NCBI RefSeq assembly: GCF_902705855.1
Contig: NZ_CACSIJ010000013.1
Coordinates: 211,552 to 258,332 of the forward strand
Reading direction: 5' to 3'
DNA length: 46,781 nt
DNA from: Zhongshania aliphaticivorans
Lineage (GTDB): Bacteria; Pseudomonadota; Gammaproteobacteria; Pseudomonadales; Spongiibacteraceae
Shown: one piece after another, positions 34,511 through 42,433 of the stretch
How the letters are laid out: each line of letters begins with the position of its first letter
Numbering within the stretch: the stretch's first letter is position 1
The notes under the pieces: generated by a model
What the model was told of the DNA's origin: nothing
The model's input: only the letters and a program-made list of their open reading frames with translations
The model's database searches: none
Program-made: the position numbers and the translations under genes

Positions 34511-34659
34511 CCTGACGGCTCTTAGCGGGTGATTGCTCTACTGTAACTCATCACAATTTATGATGTTTAGTATATCTAGAGACAATTTTTCTTCTGTGCG
34601 GTGGGCGCCCATAGTTAATCCCGTCAGCAAAGACCTTAAATAACGGCAGGAGAAATACA

Positions 34660-34983
34660 ATGTCATTAATACAAAAGCTGCAAGAACAGAACTTTAACGA
34701 GGCGATCAGCAATACTAAAGGCCCAGTGCTAGTCGATTTTTGGGCGGAGTGGTGCGGGCCGTGCAAAATGATGAATCCCGTACTTGAGAACTTGGCTGGC
34801 GAACTGGACGGTAGTGTCGCTATTGCGAAGCTCAATGTAGATGAGAGCCCAGATATTGCCCAACGCTATAATGTCCGCGGTATTCCGACTCTATTGCTGT
34901 TTAATAACGGTGAGCTTGTTGCGCAGCGCACGGGTGCGGCATCGCAACAGCAAGTGAAGGCGTTTATTGAGCAGTCTTTATAA
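34660..34983 (+). CDS. trxA: Thioredoxin
   Basis: 107 aa, one thioredoxin fold. The active site W31-C-G-P-C-K reads WCGPCK (C32, C35) in LVDFWAEWCGPCKMM. The cis-Pro loop GIPTLLLF is present. Cytoplasmic disulfide reductase; partner of thioredoxin reductase encoded elsewhere. AGGAG precedes the ATG. Followed by an exceptional palindrome (34996-35038). Confidence 0.9.
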   Translation: MSLIQKLQEQNFNEAISNTKGPVLVDFWAEWCGPCKMMNPVLENLAGELDGSVAIAKLNVDESPDIAQRYNVRGIPTLLLFNNGELVAQRTGAASQQQVKAFIEQSL

Positions 34984-34988
34984 TGGAT

Positions 34989-35062
34989 CAGCTATTAGGG
35001 CCTGTTCACACTAATCGGATTAGTGTGAACAGGCCCTAGGTCGCAAAACGACCTAATAGCTG
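34989..35062. repeat. Nested palindromic element after trxA
   Basis: TAGGGCCTGTTCACACTAAT (34996-35015), a CGG loop, and its exact complement ATTAGTGTGAACAGGCCCTA (35019-35038) make a 20-bp perfect stem. Outside it, CAGCTATTAGG (34989-34999) pairs with CCTAATAGCTG (35052-35062). Between the two lies a third, GGTCG-CAAAA-CGACC. No T-tract follows, so it is not a canonical terminator. It may be a small palindromic mobile element or a structured RNA shared by the convergent genes. Confidence 0.75.
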
Positions 35063-35071
35063 TATGCAAAA

Positions 35072-35377
35072 TTATTCCCCAATCAGAATCAGTTTGCCGG
35101 TCTCTGGATCGCGGTAAACCTGTCCCAATGCTTCATAGCCATCGCCGCTTTTTAGTTTGTCTTGCACGGTTTTTGGCACTGTTGGCAGTTCTTTACCTAA
35201 GCGAATATCTTTATTGATTTTTTCGGTGCTGAAATGTTGCTGTAAATCTGGGCTAAACGACACCAGGGCGGCAATTAGACCGCAGGCAAATACCAAGATG
35301 ATATCGACCAAATTTGCCATTGGGCCGAGTGGGTCTTCGTCGGATTCGAGAAATTCACTATCGCGCCATTTGTCCAT
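35072..35377 (-). CDS. DUF2149 membrane protein of CobN/HmuS-type locus
   Basis: 101 aa. One membrane helix (DPLGPMANLVDIILVFACGLIAALV, about residues 17-40) with the DUF2149 pattern DPLGxxANLVDxxLVFACGLxxAL, then a periplasmic tail. In family neighbourhoods it is encoded next to an ExbB/TolQ-like protein and a CobN-like protein, and may have the ExbD/TolR role. The start at 35377 follows GGGGAG; the upstream ATG is unsupported. Separated by one nt from the ExbB-like gene. Confidence 0.8.
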   Translation of the reverse strand: MDKWRDSEFLESDEDPLGPMANLVDIILVFACGLIAALVSFSPDLQQHFSTEKINKDIRLGKELPTVPKTVQDKLKSGDGYEALGQVYRDPETGKLILIGE

Positions 35378-35378
35378 A

Positions 35379-35837
35379 TTAGCGACTCTCCCCTTGGGAT
35401 AGAGCACTGAGCTGCTGAATAGCTTGGTCGTACCAGCGTCTGCGCAGGCGACCTAATACAAAGCCGATCATCCCCGCCAGCAAGCCGATGACGGTGGTGT
35501 CGAAGGCGACTGTCATGGCGGTGGTGAGTATGCGTAACTCACCGTCGCCTAGCGCGGCGAGTCCGGGGCCGAGGGGGATTAGTGTTCCCATCAGGCCTAG
35601 CATGGGCGCTAGACGGGTGAGGAAATCAGCGCGTTCTATGCGGCGCTTGCCTGCATGTATTAGTGCATCACGATTTCCGGCGTCGCGTAGATGACGAATT
35701 CCGCCAAAGCGTTCGCCAATGCTAATGCCAATTTCGTATATGGCGAGACCGACAAAAAACAGCAGTGCCCAAATAACCGGCGTTAAAAGTAGCGAGGTAA
35801 TCTGGTGCATGATGCCCAGAGAAATTCCTGAAAACAT
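35379..35837 (-). CDS. MotA/TolQ/ExbB-like proton channel protein
   Basis: 152 aa with three membrane helices. TM1 is VIWALLFFVGLAIYEIG. The channel region contains APMLGLMGTLIPLGPGL and later AFDTTVIGLLAGMIGFVLGRLRRRWY, the TolQ/ExbB motif order. AAGGAG precedes the ATG at 35837. Sits between CobN-like and DUF2149 genes. Likely energises them with proton motive force (inference from family). Confidence 0.85.
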   Translation of the reverse strand: MFSGISLGIMHQITSLLLTPVIWALLFFVGLAIYEIGISIGERFGGIRHLRDAGNRDALIHAGKRRIERADFLTRLAPMLGLMGTLIPLGPGLAALGDGELRILTTAMTVAFDTTVIGLLAGMIGFVLGRLRRRWYDQAIQQLSALSQGESR

Positions 35838-35872
35838 TATTTGCTCTCCTTATGTGGTCGCCGTATAGCTAT

Positions 35873-38800
35873 TTATTTGCCAGCTTGGCGACCGCGCCAT
35901 AAACCACCGAGCATAATTAAAATACCAAAAGCGATAAGCCACGGCAGATAATTTGATATCTCGGTTTGGGTGGATTCGGCACTGCTTTCGGCGTCGTTGT
36001 TTGTTGCAGAAGAATTTTGCGCCGCAGTCTTGGTGTTACTGTCTGCATTCACCGCGTCTAGTGAAATCTCTTGTATGTGGCTCGGCGATGTTTCACTGCT
36101 GTTAGTCGCATTGATGTCGGCGTCGGCCATGCGGCTTTTGGCTAATACAGATTCTAACTGCGCGGCTTTCTCGGCAGACAGTTGTGACTTCACAAGAGCA
36201 TACATAGGATGACGAGCGTGGGTGTGACCGCTGCCGGGGTTGCCGTGCTCTATAATATTGTCGGCAAATTGCTGGGCCAGTTGCTTGGTGGTTTCTGCGT
36301 CGGCTTGCCAAAAATCTTTGTCGATGGCGACTAACATCACCGCTAAAATATTGGTTTGCACGTAGCGGTTATTGTCATCTGCGAGAAAGTTATCTAAGCC
36401 AAGGTTTTGGGCGTCGTCGATGTAAACGGATTTCACTTCTTCCCACACGCGGTCATTGATAATGTTTGGGCTTGTTACCTGCCAGCCCCACAAATACTCA
36501 ATAAATTCGCTACCCATGGTGCGCGCACCGGAATAGCCTTCATCCATTAAGGGTTTGATCCACTGCGGGTTAAAAAAGCGACCGCGCAGTTCAGAGAGTA
36601 AGGCATCGTGAAGTGCGTCGATTTGCAAATTGCGATTATCGGCGTGATTGATGACCGCGCTGGCCGGTACTTTGCCGCTGACGGTTTCTACTGCCAGATT
36701 AAAGCCGCCTAAATAGTCAAAGGCATCGTTATTGTCGATTAAGCCATAGAGGTTGCTGGCGCGACCCAAAAAGGTTTGCGACACGCTTTTAAGTTGGCGT
36801 TGAAACACATCTTGGGCAGATTCGCCCTGCATCCCTGCGCCGTAGGCGTGGCCCATACGCTTTATAAATACCTCGGCCAATTCACTGCGGTCTTGCCACG
36901 CGCCGCTGCGTTCCACTAAGCGGTTAATTCCTGCGCCGTAGCCGCCGGGGGCAATACCGAAGACCCGCAGGCTGGCTTGGCGACCCAGTTGCTCGGGCTG
37001 CATGGTCGGGTTGGCGGCCAGTAATTCGCGGGCCTCGTTAGCCCAGTTATTAGCAAATTGGTTTTGTTCTAGGGGTTCTTTACCGCCTTGCTCATCTGAA
37101 CCGAGCGGGGCGAGTGCTTCATGCAAAGCCAAGCTAAGGGCGGGGTAGTCGTGACTAATGCGATCACGACTGGCGTCCAGCGCCATTAGGCCGGCTTTAT
37201 CAAGCAATAATAAATGTTCGCCGTAAAGGTCTCTGAATAGGCCCGAGGTGGTAAATACCACGTCTAAACGTGTCGGCTGATCTGGGCCAAGCGGTATGCG
37301 CTCTAATCCTTTGATTATGCCGCGACTATTCCATATTGGTTTTACGCCGAGCAGCTTCATACCAAAGGCAATCATGGCGCCTTCGTCGCGCACCGCGTCA
37401 GAGGCCCACAAAATAATTCCCTGCTTGTTACTGCTGGTATCCACATTGGCAATCGCCACGCCAGACTCGCCGCTAAGTACTTTGGCTGCCAGCGCATTGC
37501 CCACATCGAAGCCCACACGGGTTGGCAATAGGCTGCCGTCTAGCGCATAAAAATTGCGACCAGTGGGTAGCGACTCCGGCGTACGAATGGGGTCATTGCC
37601 CTTGCCGGGCGCGACAAAATGCCCGTTAAGGCCGTTGAGTAATGCACGCATTTCTGCGGCGGGTGAGGCGACGAGCTTTTTACGCCAGTCGATTTCACGC
37701 TGTTTAATTTCTTGGGTATTGCCGTTGTTGTCACCCTGCAGCATGGAGCTAATCATGGTGTCGACGGCGTCGCCTTGCCAGTCGCGACCAAATACATGCA
37801 GGCCGAGTGGCATAAAGTTTTCTTGTAATTTGGTGAGATAGTGACCCACCTCATGGAGCAGGAAACCGTCGTCGGTTTCTTCAAAGCCAATGCCGCGCAC
37901 TTTTAATTCTTCGTCCATGCTGGCGATGAGCTCGTCGCGCAAATTGGTCTCGTCGATTTTTTCGCGCAGTGCTTTTACGGCGCGGGCGCGGGTGTCGGCG
38001 TCGCTGGCGGCTTCGGCACTTTCTATAAGTTGGCGTATTTCTAATAAGGCATCGTAAAGCTCGGTGGCGGCCAGTGGTGGAGTGAGGTGGTCTACCATTA
38101 CCGCAAGGCCGCGGCGTTTAGCTTGTATGCCTTCGCCAACGCCATCGACGATATACGGGTAGACACTGGGCAAGTCGCCAACGGCAATACTCGGGTAGTC
38201 GTTTTCGCTTAGGCCCACGCTGCGCTTTGGCAGAAATTCGTAGGTGGAGTGACGGCCAACGTGGACCAAGGCATCGGCTTTAAACACGTCTTTTAAATAA
38301 TGGTAAAAGCCTAAATATTGGTGTGGCGGCGGGAAGGACATATTGGCATGCAATAGCTCTTCGTTAATTTCCCAGCCGCGCGGTGGCTGCGGGCCTAAAA
38401 ATACATTGCCGAATTGCACACCGGGAATCAGCATTTTATCTTGCCAAACCATTACCCGCCCCGGTGCATCACCCCAACCGCGAATACCTTCAATGCCCAT
38501 ATTAATTAAGGCTTTTACCAGCGTCTGGCTTGCCTGCCAATCGGGTTTGCTGCCGTCGGCACTGCGGCTAATAAGCGCGGTATATTCAGCTTCGGTTTGT
38601 GCAAGTAAATCTAAAGCTCTAACACGGCCGGCGTCGCGCACACCGTCGAGGGCGTGTTTTAAATCGCTGATGGTGTTGCTCATACGGGCGCTAATTAATG
38701 CTAGTTGGGATTGGCGTTCTGTTACCGAGGGCAGGGCAGTCGCTGCGCCGATTTGCTCTTGCAGCCATGCCTGCAGTTCACCCAAGGGGCCGTTGACCAT

Positions 38801-40369
38801 TTCAGCTTGCACACGCTTCGGTAAAGTGGCGAACCAACGCTGGTAGTCTTGGGCGTTGATTGTGTTGATCTGCGTAGACATGGCCGCCATTGCAGCGCGG
38901 TCATCCGGCAGGTTCACGCCTTTTGCTTGTAATAGATCTAGAAGTTCGGCGGCGTCTTTAGGTAGAGGGCCGGTTTTATATCCTGCGGCTTTCATCGCCC
39001 GCAGCATTTCCAATAAGCTTTCGGGTACATTGAGATTATCGGCACCGATATTGTGGCGACCCGGAGGGTGATTGTAATACACCACGCCAATGCGTTTTTC
39101 GGCATTGGATTTTTTTTGCAGATCCATCCAGCGCGCTAGGCGTTGGGTTTGGCGTTTGACTTCGCTGCTGAGTGGTTTGCTGCGGTACACGCTGCCGCCG
39201 GTGAGCGGGTCTATGCCGCTAGGTTCAGCTAGGGCTAATACTTGGGGTTGGGACACACCTTGAAGCTCTGGCATGGCCACGCGGTAGTGAACGGAGTCTC
39301 TGGGAATACCTTCGGGCGATAAATCCCACTCAGCCTCTGACCATTCACTTAGGCGAATGGCTTTTAATATTGGTAAGTTCAATTCGCCCAGTAATTGAGT
39401 GACGGCCTCGCGACCTTCGCCGCCGCCAATAACAAAATCTTGTATCGCAACAATGGCTGCTGGTGTGCCCGCCAAGGGGCCGCGCATAATGCCATGAATC
39501 TCCTGTACGGCATTCACGCTTGGCTCACCCCAGCCGGCGAGAATAGATACGCACTGCCAATGCTTGGCTTGGCAAAGTTGTTGATGTAATTCCCAGTCGC
39601 CAGAAATATCGCCACCGTCGTGATCGAGAATCCATAGTGTGCGGCGCATAGGCTTTAATGCTTTGCTGAGTGCCTCGGCACTGAGCCAATGTGCTGCTTT
39701 ATTTTGATATAGGGCGAAACGTACCGGAGCGACTTCTCTTACCGGCGCGATCTCTTTGCCGCCGCTGAGAATAAAATTGAACAAGCTTGCGGTGTTGTCC
39801 ACCGAGCGATTAACCCAGTAGGAACGCGCTTGCAGCCAGTCTGCATAGCGTGGTGCAGATTTTTGTTTGGCGGCCAATGAGGCGGCGTCAATCACACCGT
39901 CGCGGTCACCAACGATTTCCTCTGGCATATTCTTGGCAAAAATAGCGCCGTTGCGATCCCGTTGCAGTGCCATTAACTTGCGGTCGCTGTGGAGTACGGT
40001 ACGCATTTGGGTGGCGGGAAAACGCTGGCTTAAAAGGCGGTCTACTGCTTCGCCAAAAACCGCGATCATTACCAGGCTTTGGCTGCTGCTGATAAGGCTT
40101 TGCAGCTGCTCGTCATCCATCGCGATAACTTGGCTGACAGTGCGAATTCGAATTTCTATGTCTTTATGTTGCTGCAGTAGTTGGTGAGCACCGGCAATTA
40201 AGGTCGGGGCCGAGCGGTCAGACACAATCGCAGTAAGTGCGTTAACCTTACTTGCAGCTTGAGCAACGCTGGCACCGAGTAAGCTAAAAAAGGCGCTTAG
40301 CAAAAATACAATGGAGTAGAGCTTGGATCGTGCAGCAAAGGGCTTTGCTGTCGCTAACAAAGTAAACAT
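35873..40369 (-). CDS. cobN: Secreted CobN/HmuS-like chelatase, membrane-anchored
   Basis: 1498 aa. A signal peptide (hydrophobic IVFLLSAFFSLLGASV, cleavage after AQA) precedes a CobN/ChlH-type chelatase H subunit. The signature HVGRHSTYEFLPKRSVGLSENDYP starts at H703; the ordinary HGTLEWLPGK becomes HSTYEFLPKR, and GLSxxCP lacks its Cys. A Ser/Asn/Thr-rich linker and a single C-terminal membrane helix (WLIAFGILIMLGGLW) with RGRQAGK tail anchor it to the inner membrane, with the catalytic part outside. CobS/CobT are absent here. It leads a three-gene operon with ExbB-like and DUF2149 and is preceded by a B12 riboswitch. Start at 40369 is supported by GGGAAG 7 nt upstream, which can be sequestered (see 40376-40436). 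Confidence 0.9.
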   Translation of the reverse strand: MFTLLATAKPFAARSKLYSIVFLLSAFFSLLGASVAQAASKVNALTAIVSDRSAPTLIAGAHQLLQQHKDIEIRIRTVSQVIAMDDEQLQSLISSSQSLVMIAVFGEAVDRLLSQRFPATQMRTVLHSDRKLMALQRDRNGAIFAKNMPEEIVGDRDGVIDAASLAAKQKSAPRYADWLQARSYWVNRSVDNTASLFNFILSGGKEIAPVREVAPVRFALYQNKAAHWLSAEALSKALKPMRRTLWILDHDGGDISGDWELHQQLCQAKHWQCVSILAGWGEPSVNAVQEIHGIMRGPLAGTPAAIVAIQDFVIGGGEGREAVTQLLGELNLPILKAIRLSEWSEAEWDLSPEGIPRDSVHYRVAMPELQGVSQPQVLALAEPSGIDPLTGGSVYRSKPLSSEVKRQTQRLARWMDLQKKSNAEKRIGVVYYNHPPGRHNIGADNLNVPESLLEMLRAMKAAGYKTGPLPKDAAELLDLLQAKGVNLPDDRAAMAAMSTQINTINAQDYQRWFATLPKRVQAEMVNGPLGELQAWLQEQIGAATALPSVTERQSQLALISARMSNTISDLKHALDGVRDAGRVRALDLLAQTEAEYTALISRSADGSKPDWQASQTLVKALINMGIEGIRGWGDAPGRVMVWQDKMLIPGVQFGNVFLGPQPPRGWEINEELLHANMSFPPPHQYLGFYHYLKDVFKADALVHVGRHSTYEFLPKRSVGLSENDYPSIAVGDLPSVYPYIVDGVGEGIQAKRRGLAVMVDHLTPPLAATELYDALLEIRQLIESAEAASDADTRARAVKALREKIDETNLRDELIASMDEELKVRGIGFEETDDGFLLHEVGHYLTKLQENFMPLGLHVFGRDWQGDAVDTMISSMLQGDNNGNTQEIKQREIDWRKKLVASPAAEMRALLNGLNGHFVAPGKGNDPIRTPESLPTGRNFYALDGSLLPTRVGFDVGNALAAKVLSGESGVAIANVDTSSNKQGIILWASDAVRDEGAMIAFGMKLLGVKPIWNSRGIIKGLERIPLGPDQPTRLDVVFTTSGLFRDLYGEHLLLLDKAGLMALDASRDRISHDYPALSLALHEALAPLGSDEQGGKEPLEQNQFANNWANEARELLAANPTMQPEQLGRQASLRVFGIAPGGYGAGINRLVERSGAWQDRSELAEVFIKRMGHAYGAGMQGESAQDVFQRQLKSVSQTFLGRASNLYGLIDNNDAFDYLGGFNLAVETVSGKVPASAVINHADNRNLQIDALHDALLSELRGRFFNPQWIKPLMDEGYSGARTMGSEFIEYLWGWQVTSPNIINDRVWEEVKSVYIDDAQNLGLDNFLADDNNRYVQTNILAVMLVAIDKDFWQADAETTKQLAQQFADNIIEHGNPGSGHTHARHPMYALVKSQLSAEKAAQLESVLAKSRMADADINATNSSETSPSHIQEISLDAVNADSNTKTAAQNSSATNNDAESSAESTQTEISNYLPWLIAFGILIMLGGLWRGRQAGK

Positions 40370-40375
40370 AGAGTG

Positions 40376-40436
40376 CTTCCCGCCGCTGCTCGCCCGCATA
40401 CGGCTAATATGGCCATTGACTAATAAATGCGGGAAG
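40376..40436 (-). promoter_or_regulatory. Candidate Shine-Dalgarno sequestering stem of the riboswitch
   Basis: On the minus strand, CTTCCCGC (40436-40429) is an exact complement of GCGGGAAG (40383-40376), which contains the ribosome site GGGAAG 6 nt before the ATG at 40369. Pairing would hide the site. Between the riboswitch and this stem lies a small hairpin CAGCC-GT-GGCTG (40446-40457). This suggests translational control by cobalamin. Structure prediction is mine by eye. Confidence 0.55.
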
Positions 40437-40494
40437 GTGCAGGCTCAGCCGTGGCTGAACAAAGCGTCGACACCCCGTCGCGTTTATCTTGCTA

Positions 40495-40716
40495 TTTCAG
40501 GCCGGTCTCCGGACTCACAGAGTGCTAATGACATCAGCACGATCAATTCGCCTTCCCACGTAAAACGCAGTGGCTGCTCGCTTTGCTAAAAGCTAGCGGA
40601 ACGATCATCTCTGTTTACCGTTGCGGGGGCAGTACAGGCATTGCAATGCTGATTAGCAGCGCGCACCTGTTTCCCGTTTCACCTCTGTGTGCAGAAACAC
40701 ACGCGGGCACCTGAAA
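40495..40716 (-). promoter_or_regulatory. Cobalamin riboswitch
   Basis: On the minus strand all class hallmarks appear in order: GAAACGGGAA, GCCCCCGCAACGGTAA, GAAGGCGAA, and the B12 box AGTCCGGAGACCGGCC. Its ends TTTCAGG (40716-40710) and CCTGAAA (40501-40495) form the P1 closing stem. It lies ~125 nt upstream of the CobN-like start and probably represses that operon when adenosyl- or methylcobalamin is plentiful. Confidence 0.95.
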
Positions 40717-41133
40717 CATCGGCGCAAAGCATACCCGCTGGGGGTGTGGAGTCAAGGATTTCGGGGTTTTACCCATAACGTGGCTACTGTTTTACCAATG
40801 TATCGCCAGAACGTCACAAGAGCGGTCAATCGCAACTTTCGCGTAGTCGAAACAAGTGAACAAAAGCGTGCTTCCCATTAACACTTGGGGAAGCACTTAA
40901 GCGATTGAAATTTATAAAAAACGAGATATGATCAAGAGAAGGGAATATCTGGCAGAAATAAAGGAAATTAGTCTTCGTTTGTAGGGCGCTCGCGAATGGC
41001 GAGGTCGCTGTATCATTGAATTTCCTCGAAGCGCCCAGACAGCGTAAAAGCCATTTCCTTTATAAGTGGGCCAAAGAGATATGTGGCCAGTGTCGTTATA
41101 ACTACACTGTTAGGCTCGTTTTAAATCATAAAT
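40717..41133. other. Structured non-coding region upstream of the cassette-like genes
   Basis: No convincing gene is seen. A hairpin GTGCTTCCC-N11-GGGAAGCAC lies at 40868-40896. Around 40958-41063 lies a larger nested fold (listed separately). GTTAGGC occurs at 41109-41115, the form of an integron attC right half-core, before the AT-rich gene at 41134. The promoter of the CobN operon should also lie in the left part. Confidence 0.45.
40958..41063. repeat. Nested inverted-repeat element
   Basis: ATAAAGGAAAT (40958-40968) pairs exactly with ATTTCCTTTAT (41053-41063). Inside, GGGCGCT (40984-40990) pairs with AGCGCCC (41030-41036), and CTCGC-GAATG-GCGAG nests near the start of that. The whole could be a small RNA, a miniature mobile element or an attC-like remnant. 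No function can be assigned. Confidence 0.55.
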
Positions 41134-41490
41134 ATGGAAATTGATATGGATAAAGTAGAATGTCGTTCCTGTGGAAAAAGCTGTATTCCTAGGTTATGGA
41201 ATATAAAACCTTTTTTATCTAACTTATCATTTATTCCTTTACGATACTTAAAATCTCAACATGTGTGTCCATTTTGTGGAATTTGTATGTATGAGACTGG
41301 AGGAGAGCTCACAGTTTGGGCAAAGTTGCTTTTAGGTTTGGTTGTACTGCCAATCATTTTTGTGACAGTTATTCTTGGTGACCCTCCAATGAGAAAAGTA
41401 GAAAAATATATGTTCTTGTATTACATATATGCGGTCATATTTTTGTGGTTTTTGTTGAAGAACAAAATATCGAACTGGTCTAGTAAGTAG
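41134..41490 (+). CDS. Zinc-ribbon membrane protein, possible cassette gene
   Basis: 118 aa, AT-rich compared with its surroundings. Two CxxC pairs (C10-x2-C13 and C45-x2-C48, in VCPFCGICM) form a likely zinc ribbon. Two hydrophobic helices follow (about residues 61-80 and 93-107: LLLGLVVLPIIFVTVIL and YIYAVIFLWFLL). No recognisable family. The start could also be the in-frame ATG 12 nt downstream; neither has a strong ribosome site. It is followed by an attC-like sequence, so may be an integron gene cassette. Confidence 0.6.
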   Translation: MEIDMDKVECRSCGKSCIPRLWNIKPFLSNLSFIPLRYLKSQHVCPFCGICMYETGGELTVWAKLLLGLVVLPIIFVTVILGDPPMRKVEKYMFLYYIYAVIFLWFLLKNKISNWSSK

Positions 41491-41502
41491 TGCTGATGAT
41501 AG

Positions 41503-41589
41503 GCCTAACAATCGCGGCAATCGTTCCCGTTGGTCACTGGGGAAATTACTCGCTGCGCGCGTAATTTCCCCTGCGCTCAGCGTTAAAGC
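41503..41589 (+). other. attC-like site
   Basis: GCCTAAC (RYYYAAC left core) at 41503 and GTTAAAG (41582-41588, one mismatch to GTTRRRY) enclose 87 bp. The interior has an 11-bp perfect stem, GGGGAAATTAC (41539-41549) with GTAATTTCCCC (41561-41571). The TAACAATCGCGGCAATC beginning is close to chromosomal-integron attC style. No integrase is in the window. The right core is imperfect, so the call is tentative. Confidence 0.5.
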
Positions 41590-41604
41590 ACACTAGGAGA
41601 TCGA

Positions 41605-41739
41605 GTGGCTAAGAAGAAAAAAGATGACATGGATGCTTTGCTATTTATTGATACAAATATCCTTCTAGATTTTTACAGGGATAGAAAATCAGATATAAGC
41701 TTAAAGTTCCTAGAACAAATAGAAGTGTTTCTTGCGTAG
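41605..41739 (+). pseudogene. Truncated PIN-domain gene
   Basis: GTG start at 41605 after AGGAGA, stop TAG at 41737-41739: 44 aa. The product begins with a Lys-rich stretch, then LLFIDTNILLDFYR, the canonical first PIN-domain motif with the metal-binding Asp. A full PIN-like domain (DUF4935-type proteins reach several hundred residues) is cut off soon after. Probably a decayed cassette gene; a short peptide product is possible. Confidence 0.6.
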
Positions 41740-41835
41740 TTAAATATTCTTGTATTAAATATTGGCCGTTACAGATTTTTACCACAAGCTGCCCTAAGCG
41801 CGCAGCGTCGGAGTGAGTCGTCACAAGGAGTAGCT

Positions 41836-42366
41836 ATGCTAAATGGAGTTAAGGTAGGAATACGGCCAGTGCGATCAGCTGACTTGCCTTTCTTGTATGA
41901 GAAGTTAAATGATTTAGAGTCAATTGGTGATTATCTGCCCGGTGTTTTTAAATCTTATCCTGAGCTTGTTTCCGAGTACGAGCAGGGCGGATTTTTAAGT
42001 GAGTCATTGTCGAGATTGTTAGTGGTAGACGAAAAAGGTGATGTTATTGGTCTAGCATGGTTTTTTACGTCAGTTCCGTATTTTGATGCGCTTGAAGTCG
42101 GTTATAGAATTTTTGATGTTAGTCATCGGCGGAAGGGCTACGCAACCGAGGCTCTAGGTCTATTGTGTAAATATATTTTCGAAGGCTTTAGGGTGAATCG
42201 GATAGAAATACGTGTTGCTACAGAAAATACAAGCTCAAAGAAAGTGGCGATTAAGTGTGGTTTTGAGCTAGAGGGAACCCACCGACAGGCCGCTTTTTCG
42301 AAAGGGAGCTTACATGATATGTATAGTTTTGCACTTCTGCGGGACGACTGGGCTAGTGGTAAATAG
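41836..42366 (+). CDS. GNAT N-acetyltransferase, RimJ/RimL type
   Basis: 176 aa. AcCoA-binding motif A is VSHRRKGYATEALGLL and the C-terminal NTSSKKVAIKCGFELEGTHRQ is typical of the RimJ/RimL-like branch. AAGGAG precedes the ATG. Small GNAT genes are common in integron cassettes and this one follows the attC-like site and PIN fragment. The substrate (protein N-terminus, antibiotic or small molecule) cannot be determined. Confidence 0.8.
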   Translation: MLNGVKVGIRPVRSADLPFLYEKLNDLESIGDYLPGVFKSYPELVSEYEQGGFLSESLSRLLVVDEKGDVIGLAWFFTSVPYFDALEVGYRIFDVSHRRKGYATEALGLLCKYIFEGFRVNRIEIRVATENTSSKKVAIKCGFELEGTHRQAAFSKGSLHDMYSFALLRDDWASGK

Positions 42367-42433
42367 CGATCTCGAAAAATAAACGGGCATATTTTTAACC
42401 TTATAAAATTACTCTGATAAAGCGAGTCCTCAG

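Noticed and set aside
40868-40896. Terminator hairpin GTGCTTCCC/GGGAAGCAC
   Set aside because: No T-tract and no gene ends here on either strand; left as part of the structured intergenic region.
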